Source: Proteromonas lacertae
Lineage: Eukaryota > Sar > Bigyra > Opalinata > Proteromonadidae
Assembly (NCBI GenBank): GCA_002245135.1
Contig: NGBS01000023.1
Location: forward strand, 39,639-103,638
Reading direction: 5' to 3'
DNA length: 64,000 nucleotides
Shown: in pieces, positions 46,460 to 57,058 of the stretch
Layout of the letters: each line of letters starts with the position of its first letter
Position numbering within the stretch: position 1 is the first letter of the stretch
Position numbers and translations under genes: made by a program
Notes under the pieces: generated by a model
Seen by the model: only the letters and a program-made list of their open reading frames with translations
Told to the model about the DNA's origin: nothing
Database searches by the model: none

Positions 46460-47455
46460 ATGCCAAGCAAACCAGGTTCTAGACGTTCTAGTCGTATTAG
46501 TCAGAGAAATCCACAAGCTGAACTTGAAGCTAAACGAAATGCTAAAGCTAGTATTTTAAATCACTTTATATTTGAATAGCTATTGAAGATGATTTAATTA
46601 AAAATGCTGCATATGGTAATTTAGCATCAGTGAAGACTTTAGTGACACAAAAAGATATTAATGAAAAAGATTTCTGTGGAAGAACTGCATTGGTATGGGC
46701 TACACGTAATGGTCATATTCCAGTAATGAAATTCTTATTTGATGAAAAGGCTCAACAGACTGTAGCACCAGGAGGTTTGCATTTAACTCATCATGCTGCA
46801 CACTATTATAATGAAAATGTAATTGAAGAATTAGTAGCTAACGGTTCAAGTGCAACATGTGTTGATGATGCAGGTAATACACCATTACATTGGGCAGCTA
46901 GAAGAGGTATTTTAAATCCAATCCAAAGTTTATTAAATGCTGGTGCAGATTTACAAGCATTAAATGATCATGGATGTACAGCATTACATTTAGCAGCAAA
47001 TAATGGACATGTATATACATATTTGTTCATTTATATATTATTTATAGTTTACAACAGTATCATTTTTATTAAAGCAAGGAATTAATCCAGATATAGGTGA
47101 TTTAGATGGTAATACAGCAGTTCATTATGCAGCAGCAGTAGGATTTCAGAATGTATTAGAAGTATTATATGAAAATGGTGCAAATATGTCACTTCCTAAT
47201 AAAGATAATAAAACACCTTGTGATGTAGCTTGTATTCCAGCAATTAAAGAATATATAAGAAGTGTAGGAGGAACTGAGAATGAAAAACCAACAGAAGAAG
47301 ATGAAGAACCAGATATTGAAATATTTACAGGTGAAAATAAGACTGAAGAGGGAGGTGAAGGTAAGAGTGATGAAAATAAAGAAGGAGAAGAAGGAGCTGG
47401 TGAAGGTGGAGAAACTGCAGCTGAGAATAGTGAAGAAAAGAAAGGTGATGAATAA
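46460..47455 (+). CDS. Ankyrin-repeat protein
   Basis: Three exons, about 310 residues. A basic N-terminus (MPSKPGSRRSSRISQRNP) leads through a 29-nt intron into ankyrin repeats: DFCGRTALVWATRNGHIPVM, DDAGNTPLHWAARRGILNPI, DHGCTALHLAANNGH, then after a second short intron DLDGNTAVHYAAAVGFQNVL and DNKTPCDVACIPAIKEY. About five repeats in all, then a Glu/Gly-rich acidic tail. The intron near 47011-47048 interrupts the GH-V loop of a repeat. It is a protein-interaction scaffold with no other domain. ATCGTTTT lies about 20 bases upstream of the ATG. Confidence 0.85.
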
Positions 47456-47602
47456 TTGTAGAAATAATAAACAGTTTATTTATTTTTATATTGTTCTTTG
47501 TTGTTTTATTAAAATCATAATACAGAAGAAATGAAAAATAAAATTAGAGAAATGTTATTAAAAATTCAAAAATCAAAAATATATATATCAACCTTAATTC
47601 TT

Positions 47603-48590
47603 TCACAGTTCATTTTCTGTTGAGTTTTTCTTATCATTACTTTCAGATTTGTGAATAGTTTTTTCAAATTCTTCTTTAGATATTCTTTCCATATTCTCAG
47701 AACCTAGTGTAAAACTACCAGAAGTTCCATTCAAATTAATAGTGTTATTAGTTGGATTTATCGTTGTTTCATTTGCCTTTGCTGTTGGTGTTGGTGTTGG
47801 TGTTGGTGTAGATGGTTTTGGAGGAGGTGGTTTGGGGGTATTTTTGGCTTCTTTATCTACTTGCTCTTCCATAGCCCACCATGTATGCATATTTGTTGGT
47901 TTCTTTCCTTTTAGTAAAGTTCCCCAATTACCTTCATTACTCTTCATTATGTTGAATGTTACACGACCTACTGCTGCCATTGTGTATGAGCTGTTCTATT
48001 TATCATATGAAATATAATAATATATACATCTGGTTTGACTGGTCTCCAAAATGGAAATCTCAACACGAAATATTTCTTTGTTGATGGACATTTTGCTCTG
48101 AAATCAATATGTGTGTCGTTTAATACATATGATTCAGTATCACAACCTAAAGTGGCTGGAGTATCCCATCTTGATGCAAATTTCACATTTAAATAAACAT
48201 ATTTATCGGATTGTGTCCATTGAAATGCAGGAGATATTTCTGGCCATTCCTTACCGGCGCTGTTTAGAGTATCAATTATTTTCTTTAGCTCGTTTTTAAT
48301 AACAGATGATGTTCTGTATACAGAACTTGATACATCTATTTTTTTATTGTGGGCTATTAATACAAGCCTTTCAGCTTCATTCCACCATCCTCTATTCATA
48401 GCCTATCAAAGAATTATATTTTTATTCATACGATTGAAACATAAGTTTTATCATATGGTTCACTGCCAGCTTTCTCAAATTGATCAAGCCATTGTTGAGC
48501 TTCTTGTTCAGTTTTACAGTCTCTAAAGTCCTTTGGTAAATCTGCATAAATAAATGCAAATAATATTGCAAACAAAACAACAGATTTCAT
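47603..48590 (-). CDS. Secreted or ER-luminal CS (p23-like) domain protein
   Basis: Three exons. The start MKSVVLFAILFAFIYADLP is a clear signal peptide. An N-terminal helical region (CKTEQEAQQWLDQFEKAGSE) is followed by a CS-like domain: FQWTQSDKYVYLNVKFASRW, HIDFRAKC, YFVLRFPFWRPVKPD, VGRVTFNIMKSNEGNWGTLL. The intron joining KPD to NSSYTMAAVG lies inside the domain. A Thr/Pro-rich linker (STPTPTPTPTAKAN) precedes a C-terminus ending NSTENEL, which resembles a variant ER-retrieval signal. CS domains are normally cytosolic Hsp90 co-chaperones, so entry into the secretory pathway is unusual. Alternatives are a secreted protein or a type II anchored one. Confidence 0.75.
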
Positions 48591-48944
48591 TAAAAATGAA
48601 AGGGAAGATTCTAGAAATCAAACAATTGGCGAGCTTTAACTGGCTAATATTTATTTTGTGTTTTTGAGAGTGTTTAGCCATAAGCAACACTCTATACTTC
48701 AGGTGTATGATATACAAATATTGTATATTCAATTATCTACATAAATATATGAGTTTGATTTTTTGCTAGAATGATTGGTTTTCTTTAACATTATTCTGCT
48801 CTTTTATCCTTTACAACATTTATTACTATTAAATCTTTGATAAAAACTCTTCAAAATTGCGTGTTGTTCGATTTTTATTATTGAGGCTTATTCTGACACA
48901 AATTGCTATTTAATTGATTCACCATAATTTCTTTTAGTGAAAAA
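48591..48944. other. Divergent intergenic region, no gene seen
   Basis: About 354 AT-rich bases between the CS-domain gene (minus) and the tetraspanin (plus). A GTTGTTCGATTTTTATT stretch near 48865 may be a promoter box. The minus ORF at 48523-48732 is a shadow of the signal-peptide exon region. Confidence 0.35.
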
Positions 48945-49787
48945 ATGGGCTTGTATATTGATATTTATTATTTTAATAGTTGTTCTTGTATTTTGAAGTC
49001 ATTTATGGGGATTGTGAACCTCGTAATTGCGTATATTTTGTTTTAATCCTTGTAGTGGTGTAGGAATATTGTTTATTACGCTAGGAATAATTGGAATGCT
49101 TAAATCTGACGATATTGGTATATTTTGCTAATTTTTTATTCTTAGGGATTGGCTTAATTAACAAATCAGTAATGGGAGCTGTATTTGCCTTTGGGTTAAT
49201 CATGTTCTTTTGTGGTGTTATTGGATATATTATAATAGGAAGAAGTGGCAAAGAAAGATGTAACTCATGCTTTTCTTGGATGTATAGAGTAATTATATAT
49301 ATATTATAAATAGCTATGCTTTATTTATGTTCGTTGTTATCTTATGTGAAATTATTTTAGCTGTATGTTTTATGGTTATGATGGATAAAACAAGCTATGA
49401 TGGTATTTTTTTATATTTTTTTAATTTTCTTTATTTTCTTGTATAGTATATGGCTTAAAGGAAGAATTGAACCAGGCAATAAATGATACTTTCCGTGTAT
49501 GTTGTAATGCTACTCAAGAAGTAAATAAGAAATGCAGTTTCTTAAATAATTTACATGCTAATTGTGCAACTGAAGAACAGTTCAAATCAAGTTGTATAGC
49601 CACAATCAATGATGCTATTAATCCTATATATGGAATTTTTATTGCGATAATAGTTGTTGAATTCCTTGCGATTATTGTTGGTTGTTGTATTACTTGTATA
49701 GGAGTAACTCCTAAACAGAGTAAATATCACAGTGTTGGTGATGATGGTACAGATGAAGAAGTTGTTGGGTTGAGAGTAAAGAGTTAA
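48945..49787 (+). CDS. Tetraspanin
   Basis: Six exons joined by 25-44 nt GTAT...TAG introns give about 220 residues with four membrane helices and small termini. TM1-2 are interrupted by introns (SCILKSFMGIVNLVIAS-GVGILFITLGIIGML), TM3 is ALFMFVVILCEIILAVCFMV, and TM4 is IYGIFIAIIVVEFLAIIVGC. The large extracellular loop between TM3 and TM4 contains RVCCNATQ, matching the tetraspanin CCG position with N for G, and further cysteines (KKCSFLNNLHANC, KSSC). Tetraspanins organise membrane protein assemblies. The C-terminal tail (YHSVGDDGTDEEVVGL) may carry a sorting signal. Topology is inferred from hydrophobicity. Confidence 0.78.
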
Positions 49788-49897
49788 TGATTAAAAATAC
49801 ATTTCTTTTTTATTTTTTTGTATATATGTTAATTGGTTAGATGTAAAAAAAACTGTCAAAAACAAGTAAAACATATTTATAAATAATTTAAATAAGG

Positions 49898-50351
49898 TTA
49901 TGATGTATAAGCTTCATTTTCTTCAATAAACTTCTTTATTTGATTACAGATATCTTCTTTAGCTTCTGGCTTTACAGAATCTATACAATTTAAAATAGAT
50001 TAATGAATATACTTCTAGCAAAATCAATCAATTTTTCCTGAAGCTCTGTAACAGATATTTTAGTAATTCCACCTTCTTTTATAGTATCTAAAATAATTAA
50101 ATAATTAAGGCATTGGAATACCTTTACATTTCTTTTTTACTTGATCCTTCCATCCTTGTCTAGTTAGAGCTTCTAATAAAATTTGCTTCAAACTAAAATA
50201 AATAAACAAATTTATTAATACACTTCTCTTTGACCAGTTTCAATCAATCTCTTTCTTATTGTGTCTCTTATTTCTTCATCAGTTTTATTTACAAATCCTC
50301 TATTGATTATATATTATATATATAATACGCTAAATGGTCTGTATCAGCCAT
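49898..50351 (-). CDS. ENY2: ENY2/Sus1 (SAGA deubiquitinase module and TREX-2 subunit)
   Basis: ENY2/Sus1 is a small helical adaptor shared by the SAGA deubiquitinase module and the TREX-2 mRNA-export complex. No single ORF shows it; I rebuilt it from five exons and four 29-34 nt introns. Exon ends give MADTDHLA-GFVNKTDEEIRD, RKRLIETGQREV-LKQILLEA, LTRQGWKDQVKKKCK-DTIKEG, VTELQEKLIDFAR-NSVKPEA and DICNQIKKFIEENEAYTS. The LIETGxRE, GWKDQxKxxCK and IKEKG-like motifs match the family along the whole length, and 105 residues equals the usual size. Introns are phase-consistent throughout. Start choice: ATG at 50351 with the expected short acidic leader. Confidence 0.9.
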
Positions 50352-50538
50352 ATTTCTATAAAACGAAAATAAATTCAAAAATAGAGTGAGTAGAAACGAA
50401 TTAATATTTTGGAATAAAACGGTTTGAAATATTTTTGTCATTTTTTCTTAATAACTCGTTTATTAGTTATCAAATATTTTTTAGAACTTAGTTAAATCGT
50501 TATTATAGTCATTGTAAATATTCCAGACAACTATAGAA

Positions 50539-53500
50539 ATGGATAAAGAAGAAAAAAAGGAAGATACTCAAGAAGCAGGCATATTGTCTCCATTAGTTCC
50601 TCCAACAGAGCCTAACACAGCACAATCATCAGGATCTCCTCCAGCTCCAAAAACTCCACCACAAGGTGATCAAAAGAAAAGAACCCAAATTGGCTCTTCA
50701 AATCCAAATACACCTCAACCAGAACAATCTAAAAAAGTCAATCCTTTATTATTACTTAGTTCTGGCAAAAGACTAAATGCAAGGCCAAAAGCTCCTCCAG
50801 AGTCTAATACAAATCCTGTTCAACCTGCGCCGCATTCTCAAGAGTCTCCGGTAGTAAGAAGACCATCAATAAAAACTCCGCAACAAAAACCTAATCCAGA
50901 GACTCAAAATGCAAATCCTTTCACATCAAATGATGCTAGAATATCGCCAGAACCACCACCAACTGTGAATACTAGTATTGAATCAAAACCGCCATTACAC
51001 GAGAAATCAAAGACACCTGAACCAGCTACACCTTCTCCTTTAACAATGAAGGTAGTTACCCCATCTGAAGGTATAGCGATTAAAACTAAGCCAGTACCGC
51101 TCAATCAAAGGAATAAATCACCTGCTGTTGTTAATAAAACTCCAGTTAATGTAGCAAGACATTTATTACACCGTGGAAGTTTATCAAAGCCAATTAATTC
51201 GCAGTTTAATTCAATTGCTAATTTTAAGGAAGATTTAGATAATTTCGATGAATCATTGTTAACACCAGCAGCAAATACACCAGCAATAATAACCGCACGA
51301 AAAGCAACATTTGATCCAGCAAAACAACCAAATTCAGCTAATCTCGGTGGTATTGAAGTAGATCCTAAGGATTTATTACCAACAGACGATGTTCCAATAC
51401 CGTTTGATCATCGTACTGGTTTTATAGCTGATATGGAAAAGAAATTGACAGATGAGACAATTCCTCCATATATTGATGAATTTTTAGATGAAGCTGATCG
51501 ATCTGCATTAATAGTCGGTTCTTATCCTATAGAAGAAATAAAAAAACAAGAAATTAAACTAGAAGAAGAAAGATTAAAAGAAGGTCAAGCAATTATTGAA
51601 AGGTATAGAAAAAGAGAACAAAACTTAGCAAATCATGTGCAAAACAGCAAACAGGAAGTAATGAAAGAATATATGACATTAAGATCACATATAATTGCCT
51701 TAGAAAAACAATGTGCTGAACAACAAGAAAAACGACGAAATACCTTACATGAAGTATTTAATTATGCTGAAAACAAGATGATTAATAAAATAAGAAGTCA
51801 AGAAGGTGATGTAAGAGATGTTTATGGTGAAATTACACTAGATAATCCAAACGCAGCTAGAAAATTCCACGCTGAATACAATCATTTACCTCAACCAATT
51901 CATATTAAATTATTAATGATGAGAGCTGTGAAAGATAGATTACAAGCTGGTAGATATTTGTGGTTATTAACGATGTATGATCGATTAGGAGGACATCCTA
52001 TGAAATGGACTACATTAGGTTATACTGGTATACCACACTTAAAGGATAATAATAGCAGTAGTTCAATTGGAGCAACCAAACCTGTTTGGCATAACGGTAA
52101 GTTTTACAATACACAATTAACGTTTAATCAAGATTTATTTGCCTCTTGTCCTTCTAAGAATGATGCTAGACCTTCTTATTGTTTTATATTAGAGTTATTT
52201 TGGCTTGGTAATAAAAGATCTCCTGTTGATAAAGTAGTTGGTTGGACTGTATTACCAATGGTTGATTCTAACTTTGAAATAGTAAAAGGTAAATTCAAAT
52301 TGCCTGTCTTAAAAGGTGAAGTGAATATGCATATTGATAAATATACATCCTTTGAGAATCAATATTCTAATAATCTTGATACTTGGCTAGGTAACTTGTA
52401 TTTAGAAATTAATCACTTACCTCGTGAACAGACATTAGTCAATCATCATGTGAATGAATATGATGCAGAAATCGCTTATAATACTGAATTATTACAGTTA
52501 CAGAATGACCAGGATATGTATGAAGGTGTAAAACCAAATAAAATCAAAGAAGTTTCAGTTCCTGAAGAATTATATGAAAAGCAAGATCATGGAATATTCT
52601 CTTGTTTTAGAAGGAATAATAAAAAACAAAAAGTTGATGAAGACTTAGAAAATAATAATAATAATAATGGATTAAATATAAAACAATCAATAGATACAAC
52701 AACTGTAGTATCAACTAAACCATCTATAGATGTAATATCATCATCAAAATTAAGTCAACCATTACCTTCTACTGTAGTTAATAATAATAATAATAATAAT
52801 AATGGTGTATTAAGATCACGTAGTCATATTCCATCCACAGCTGATTTAACTCAATCAGTTGCTAATTTAAACAATGTACCAAGTACAGCCAGTGTATCTT
52901 CAATGAAAACAAGAGGTAGTACTTTCTTTTCTCAGAGTAATTTGAATACACGAAAATATATGGAAGTAAACAGTGATGAGATTGATGTAAGTCAATATTT
53001 ATATGAAGTAAAGAGATTTAGTCAAATTGATATGGTTACTACACGAATGCAGGAAGGAATAAAGAAAACTAAATATATTAAAGTTGAATTAATGCATGAT
53101 TTAGGTTTAGATAATTGGAAATCATTAGAATTTTGGTTAACTTTAATTATATTAGTAATTGCATTTATATTAAGAATATGGACACATTATTTAGGTCAAT
53201 ATATATACTTAAAAGCACTCCGAGTTCCAGTATATGATTTTACATTCATGTTTTATACAACAGTAATGAAATATATACAAGAAGCAATACCATTAGAAAT
53301 TGAAATATTAGAAGTTTGTATTGGTCCATTTACTAATATTATTGTATTCGTTATCTTAATGATGATTGGATGGTTATGTAGGAAGATGTTAGGAGGTGTA
53401 ACTGATGTGATGAGTAAGTTCTTATGCTGGTGGGGTGTTTGCACTTTCTTTGATCCTATATTAATATTAATTGTTGATTTAATTAGTCATAATTATGATT

Positions 53501-54162
53501 GTTCTAGATTGAGTAGATGTAGTGATGTTTCTAGCCCTGATTGTACTTGTAGTGGTGGTGATGCAATGAAATTGTATTTATTTTTTCAAAGAACTGAAGG
53601 TAATGGTATTGTTGGTGTATTTATTACGATATTAATATATGGATGTTTAATGACATTGTCTTTCTTTGCTTTATATACTTATATGTTGTATATACATATG
53701 AATGGTAGAATGTTGGATATTTATAGAAGATTAAATGGTTCTCATGATACATTCTATATTCCTGATGATTTTGAAATTAGTTGTAATGAATTGATATTTA
53801 TATGTAGTAAAGCGAATAAATGGACTAGTCCTGAAGGAACACAAAAGAGAATTGGTGTTTGTACTTATACACTTACTGATCCATTAGATCGATCATACAA
53901 AGAGATTACCACTCATTTAACCATTTATGAACAAGAATTAAATGGAGTGAAGAAATTGGATAGACATTTCTTAAGATTACCTGATGGTACAATATTAGAG
54001 CTATTTGGTAATATGATGCTGAATTATGGACCACAATATAATGCTTTAGAAAAAATAATATTGCATTCTAGTGAAGAAAAAACTGGTGAACAGAATGTTG
54101 AGAAATTCTTGAATGGTTTGAATGGTAATGCAAAAGTAGATGTAAGACTTGTTGAACATTAA
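50539..54162 (+). CDS. Large coiled-coil, C2-like and membrane-anchored protein, unrecognised family
   Basis: A single-exon 1,207-residue protein. Residues 1-270 are disordered, Pro/Ser/Asn-rich and basic. A coiled coil follows (about 330-430: EIKKQEIKLEEERLKEGQAI and IIALEKQCAEQQEKRRNTLH). Residues about 470-640 look like a C2-type beta sandwich (DRLQAGRYLWLLTMYDRLGG, SYCFILELFWLGNKRS, DKVVGWTVLPMVDSNFEIVK, LGNLYLEINHLP). A Ser/Asn-rich linker with several N runs leads to at least four hydrophobic helices (FWLTLIILVIAFILRIW; NIIVFVILMMIGWLC; WWGVCTFFDPILILIVDLI; IVGVFITILIYGCLMTLSFF) and a globular C-terminal domain with GTQKRIGVCTYTLTDP. I do not recognise the combination; ciliary C2 proteins are a possible relation. 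No intron interrupts it, unusual for this window. Confidence 0.7.
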   Translation: MDKEEKKEDTQEAGILSPLVPPTEPNTAQSSGSPPAPKTPPQGDQKKRTQIGSSNPNTPQPEQSKKVNPLLLLSSGKRLNARPKAPPESNTNPVQPAPHSQESPVVRRPSIKTPQQKPNPETQNANPFTSNDARISPEPPPTVNTSIESKPPLHEKSKTPEPATPSPLTMKVVTPSEGIAIKTKPVPLNQRNKSPAVVNKTPVNVARHLLHRGSLSKPINSQFNSIANFKEDLDNFDESLLTPAANTPAIITARKATFDPAKQPNSANLGGIEVDPKDLLPTDDVPIPFDHRTGFIADMEKKLTDETIPPYIDEFLDEADRSALIVGSYPIEEIKKQEIKLEEERLKEGQAIIERYRKREQNLANHVQNSKQEVMKEYMTLRSHIIALEKQCAEQQEKRRNTLHEVFNYAENKMINKIRSQEGDVRDVYGEITLDNPNAARKFHAEYNHLPQPIHIKLLMMRAVKDRLQAGRYLWLLTMYDRLGGHPMKWTTLGYTGIPHLKDNNSSSSIGATKPVWHNGKFYNTQLTFNQDLFASCPSKNDARPSYCFILELFWLGNKRSPVDKVVGWTVLPMVDSNFEIVKGKFKLPVLKGEVNMHIDKYTSFENQYSNNLDTWLGNLYLEINHLPREQTLVNHHVNEYDAEIAYNTELLQLQNDQDMYEGVKPNKIKEVSVPEELYEKQDHGIFSCFRRNNKKQKVDEDLENNNNNNGLNIKQSIDTTTVVSTKPSIDVISSSKLSQPLPSTVVNNNNNNNNGVLRSRSHIPSTADLTQSVANLNNVPSTASVSSMKTRGSTFFSQSNLNTRKYMEVNSDEIDVSQYLYEVKRFSQIDMVTTRMQEGIKKTKYIKVELMHDLGLDNWKSLEFWLTLIILVIAFILRIWTHYLGQYIYLKALRVPVYDFTFMFYTTVMKYIQEAIPLEIEILEVCIGPFTNIIVFVILMMIGWLCRKMLGGVTDVMSKFLCWWGVCTFFDPILILIVDLISHNYDCSRLSRCSDVSSPDCTCSGGDAMKLYLFFQRTEGNGIVGVFITILIYGCLMTLSFFALYTYMLYIHMNGRMLDIYRRLNGSHDTFYIPDDFEISCNELIFICSKANKWTSPEGTQKRIGVCTYTLTDPLDRSYKEITTHLTIYEQELNGVKKLDRHFLRLPDGTILELFGNMMLNYGPQYNALEKIILHSSEEKTGEQNVEKFLNGLNGNAKVDVRLVEH

Positions 54163-54268
54163 AGATTAGAATAATAATTATTTTACTTTATATCGTTTAT
54201 CATATTATGTATATGTTTTTATTTTTATTGTTTAATAATGCAAATTCGTAATATTAACCCAAATAAAT

Positions 54269-54276
54269 AATAGAAT
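54269..54276. repeat. Left 8-bp target-site duplication of hAT element
   Basis: AATAGAAT, exactly repeated at 57024-57031 on the other side of the element. Eight-base duplications are the hallmark of hAT insertion. Confidence 0.9.
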
Positions 54277-54532
54277 CTGGGTTGAATAATAAAGGGACAG
54301 GGCAGTGGCGGGACAAGGGCATGTCCCGGGCAAAAATTGAAAGGGGCGTCCTTTATACTATCTAAAAATAGAAAAGGGTACAATTTGCCCTTTTCAATTA
54401 TTTTATTTGAATTTTTATATTTTGTGCGATTTTAGGGATATTAAACGCTATAAAAATATTTATTCTTTTCATAATTATGTATTATTATCTTATAACAATA
54501 ACAAACAATAATATTTCATTATAATAATAGCC

Positions 54533-56458
54533 TTAAAAGTAAGGGCTTTGAGATCCTTCATCACTAAAACCTTCATCACTAGAACTTTCATTTTCATCAC
54601 TAGAACTTTTATCTTCATCAATAGAATTTTCATCACTTAAACCTTCATCGCTAGAACTACCAGAACTTTCATCTTCATCACCAGAACATTGATAATCTAA
54701 AGTGTCATATACTATATTGTTATCAATTTCATTCAGCACATCTAAATTATATTCTTCTTCACTAATATCATTATCATCTTCATTTCTATCTTTTTCTTTG
54801 TTTTTTTCTTTTAATAAATCATATTTTATTCTTAAAATATTATTTATAGTATTAAGCTGTAATTTATTTCTAATATGATTATGAACTATTCCCTCAATAC
54901 TAAATGAACGTTCAATAAATGAGCTTGTGACAGGAATAGTTGAAAGAATATCATATAGCTTCTTAACATTTGGGTAAAAAACTCCATACATATTGTACCA
55001 TATATTAGTTGATATCTTTTTCGAAAATATATCTGAAGGGCACTTTTTGGAGTATGGTTTTCTTCTTTCAAAATGATATATCTCATTTAATGCTTTCTGA
55101 TTTAAAATAGGGCTGAATTTAGATAATATATATCTTTTTATATTATCCTTCTCCATGTCTGAAAATTTATGTTTACTGTTTATGTCTAAAAATTCATATA
55201 GAGCTAAAATGCTGTAGTTTGCATGTCTAGTCTCTTTTTTTATAATGTCTTTAATAAGTTCTTTTTCACTTGATGACCTTTTCATTAACTTTCTTTTAAT
55301 TTTGGTCAATATTCTGAAACCATCATTTAATGTAGATGAATCTTTGCATAATAAGTGTATATTTGTGGAAATATATTTTGCAATCTTGTAGCATTCTTTA
55401 ATTTCTGGTATATCTTCTTCCTTTAATAATTTTATCTGTAATAAAATTTCTTTATTGAGTAATATTTTTCTAAATACATCGCTATAGCTTGACCATCTCG
55501 TATCACATCCCTTGCGTATTTGGATATTTTTTTGTATAATTGAATATATAATTTCTCTAATCTTTTGATTATTATTTAACTTATGAATAATGTCATTACA
55601 CATGACTATCACTTTTTTGTATTTCTCTATTTCGAATACTTTTTTACTGATTAAGTTTAGGATGTGTGCTAAACATCCAAACTTTACTACAGGTCTATTT
55701 ATTTTTTTCTCTAAAATACTACTTATCTTTTTCATGGTGTAGTTGTTATCACTACTCACAGCAACAATGTTTTTAATATCTAGTTTATACTTCACTAATG
55801 TTTGAATTATTAATTCCACTATATTTTCTGATGTTTCTCGTTTATGTAAATAAATGGATTCCAAAAACGAAATATCACTGCTTTTCTTTATTGCCAAATT
55901 AATAACGTTTTCATTGGTTACTGATTTCCAAGAGTCCACAATTATACATATTTTACTGTTATCTACAATTTCCTTTACTATTCTTTCTGCTTCTTCGTTC
56001 ATTGATGCTTTTATTTTGTTTATTGTTATTGACTTTGTAGTTGGATTTAATGCATATATTAGATTTTTAAAGGATTTAGATTGTATGGTTCTGAAAGCTA
56101 AGTTATTTTCTATAAGATATTTGGTCACCATTAAGTTTATTGCACGTTCATCATATCTCAATTCTGTAAGTTTTGATTGGATTAGCTTTTCACTACATCT
56201 AATTTAATAAATATAATAAATATATTTATACTTTTTGTAATGACGTTTCAAATTAGTGCAATGAGCAATAATCATTGCCTTGCACCTTCTGCATTGAATT
56301 CTGTTGTATTTTTCAAGGGGTTTCTTTAACACCACATCTTCATTAAAGTATCTATACACAGCATCTCTCGTTTTACCCATATACAATTGAAATGCAAAAT
56401 GATAGCTCGAAATTCTCAAACCATTTTCTAAATATTCAAATAATTGCTTGAAATACAT
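54533..56458 (-). CDS. hAT transposase with BED zinc finger
   Basis: Cut-and-paste transposase of 630 residues. Exon 1 (56232-56458) and exon 2 (54533-56198) are joined over a 33-nt intron (56199-56231, GTATAAAT...AATTAG) that looks like the host's introns and completes the BED zinc finger CRRCKAMIIAHCTNLKRHYKKC (C2..H..C pattern). Exon 2 contains CIIVDSWKSVTNENVI, a likely first catalytic Asp region, and GCLAHILNLISKKV, typical of hAT RNaseH-like domains. The C-terminal hATC dimerisation domain reads LYDILSTIPVTSSFIERSFS and RNKLQLNTINNILRIKYDLL. It then has a long acidic Ser-repeat tail (DEDESSGSSSDEG). No stop or frameshift breaks it, so it may be active or recently active. Confidence 0.92.
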
Positions 56459-57016
56459 TAAGTAGTATGCAAAATATACTAAATAGTAATTTTGAAATAG
56501 TTTTTCTATTAGTTTATGAAATATATTATGTTATTATCATAACAAGTACTATTGATTATCAATTAACTGAAAATACCCATTCTATAGCTATACTTCTTAA
56601 TTATCTATATGATATATGTGTAATATACAAAATTATTTATTATATAAATTTCATTTATGTTCAGTGACGTCAATCACCTTGAAATGTACATAATGTATAT
56701 ATATGCATATCAGAATATGATATACAGTATGTATATTCTATATAATTAGTATATATGCATAAACATATGATATTATATAATCATAAGAAAAGTAGATGAC
56801 TATTATGCTATAATACACAATAATATATCCTTTTTAACATATGTTAGTATATCTAGATGATAATATGGAAAAGTTATAACAAAAAATCAGAAAAAATATA
56901 CTACAGCATAACACATGGTAATATTACTATGCCCGAGCAGTAAGGGGCAGGCTTCTTTTCAGCTGAAAAAAAAGGGGCAAAAATAGGGCAAAATTCGAAA
57001 AGGACGCCCTTTATCG
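56459..57016. other. Right subterminal region of hAT element
   Basis: About 560 bases from the transposase start to the right terminal repeat. Mostly AT-rich; the last 85 bases carry G-rich blocks GGGGCAGG, GGGGCAAAAATAGGGCAAAA and GACGCCCTTT. A short ORF at 56467-56667 is low-complexity and not believable. Confidence 0.5.
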
Positions 57017-57023
57017 AACCCAG

Positions 57024-57031
57024 AATAGAAT
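57024..57031. repeat. Right 8-bp target-site duplication of hAT element
   Basis: AATAGAAT, identical to 54269-54276. Confidence 0.9.
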
Positions 57032-57058
57032 ATAATAAAAATAATAATATATAAATGT

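Larger units (their letters stand above)
54277..57023. mobile_element. Complete hAT-superfamily DNA transposon
   Basis: The element is 2,747 bp and is bounded by AATAGAAT on each side, which I could check directly. Ends are inverted: the left begins CTGGGTTGAATAATAAAGGG and the right, on the opposite strand, begins CTGGGTTCGATAAAGGG. Subterminal G/C-rich blocks (GGGCGTCCTTT on both sides, GGGGCA and GGGACAGGG runs) stand out in this AT-rich genome and probably bind transposase. One gene on the minus strand encodes the transposase. The element lies in the short interval between the C2-like gene (ends 54162) and the adhesin gene (ends 57059), so it did not break either coding region. Confidence 0.93.
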
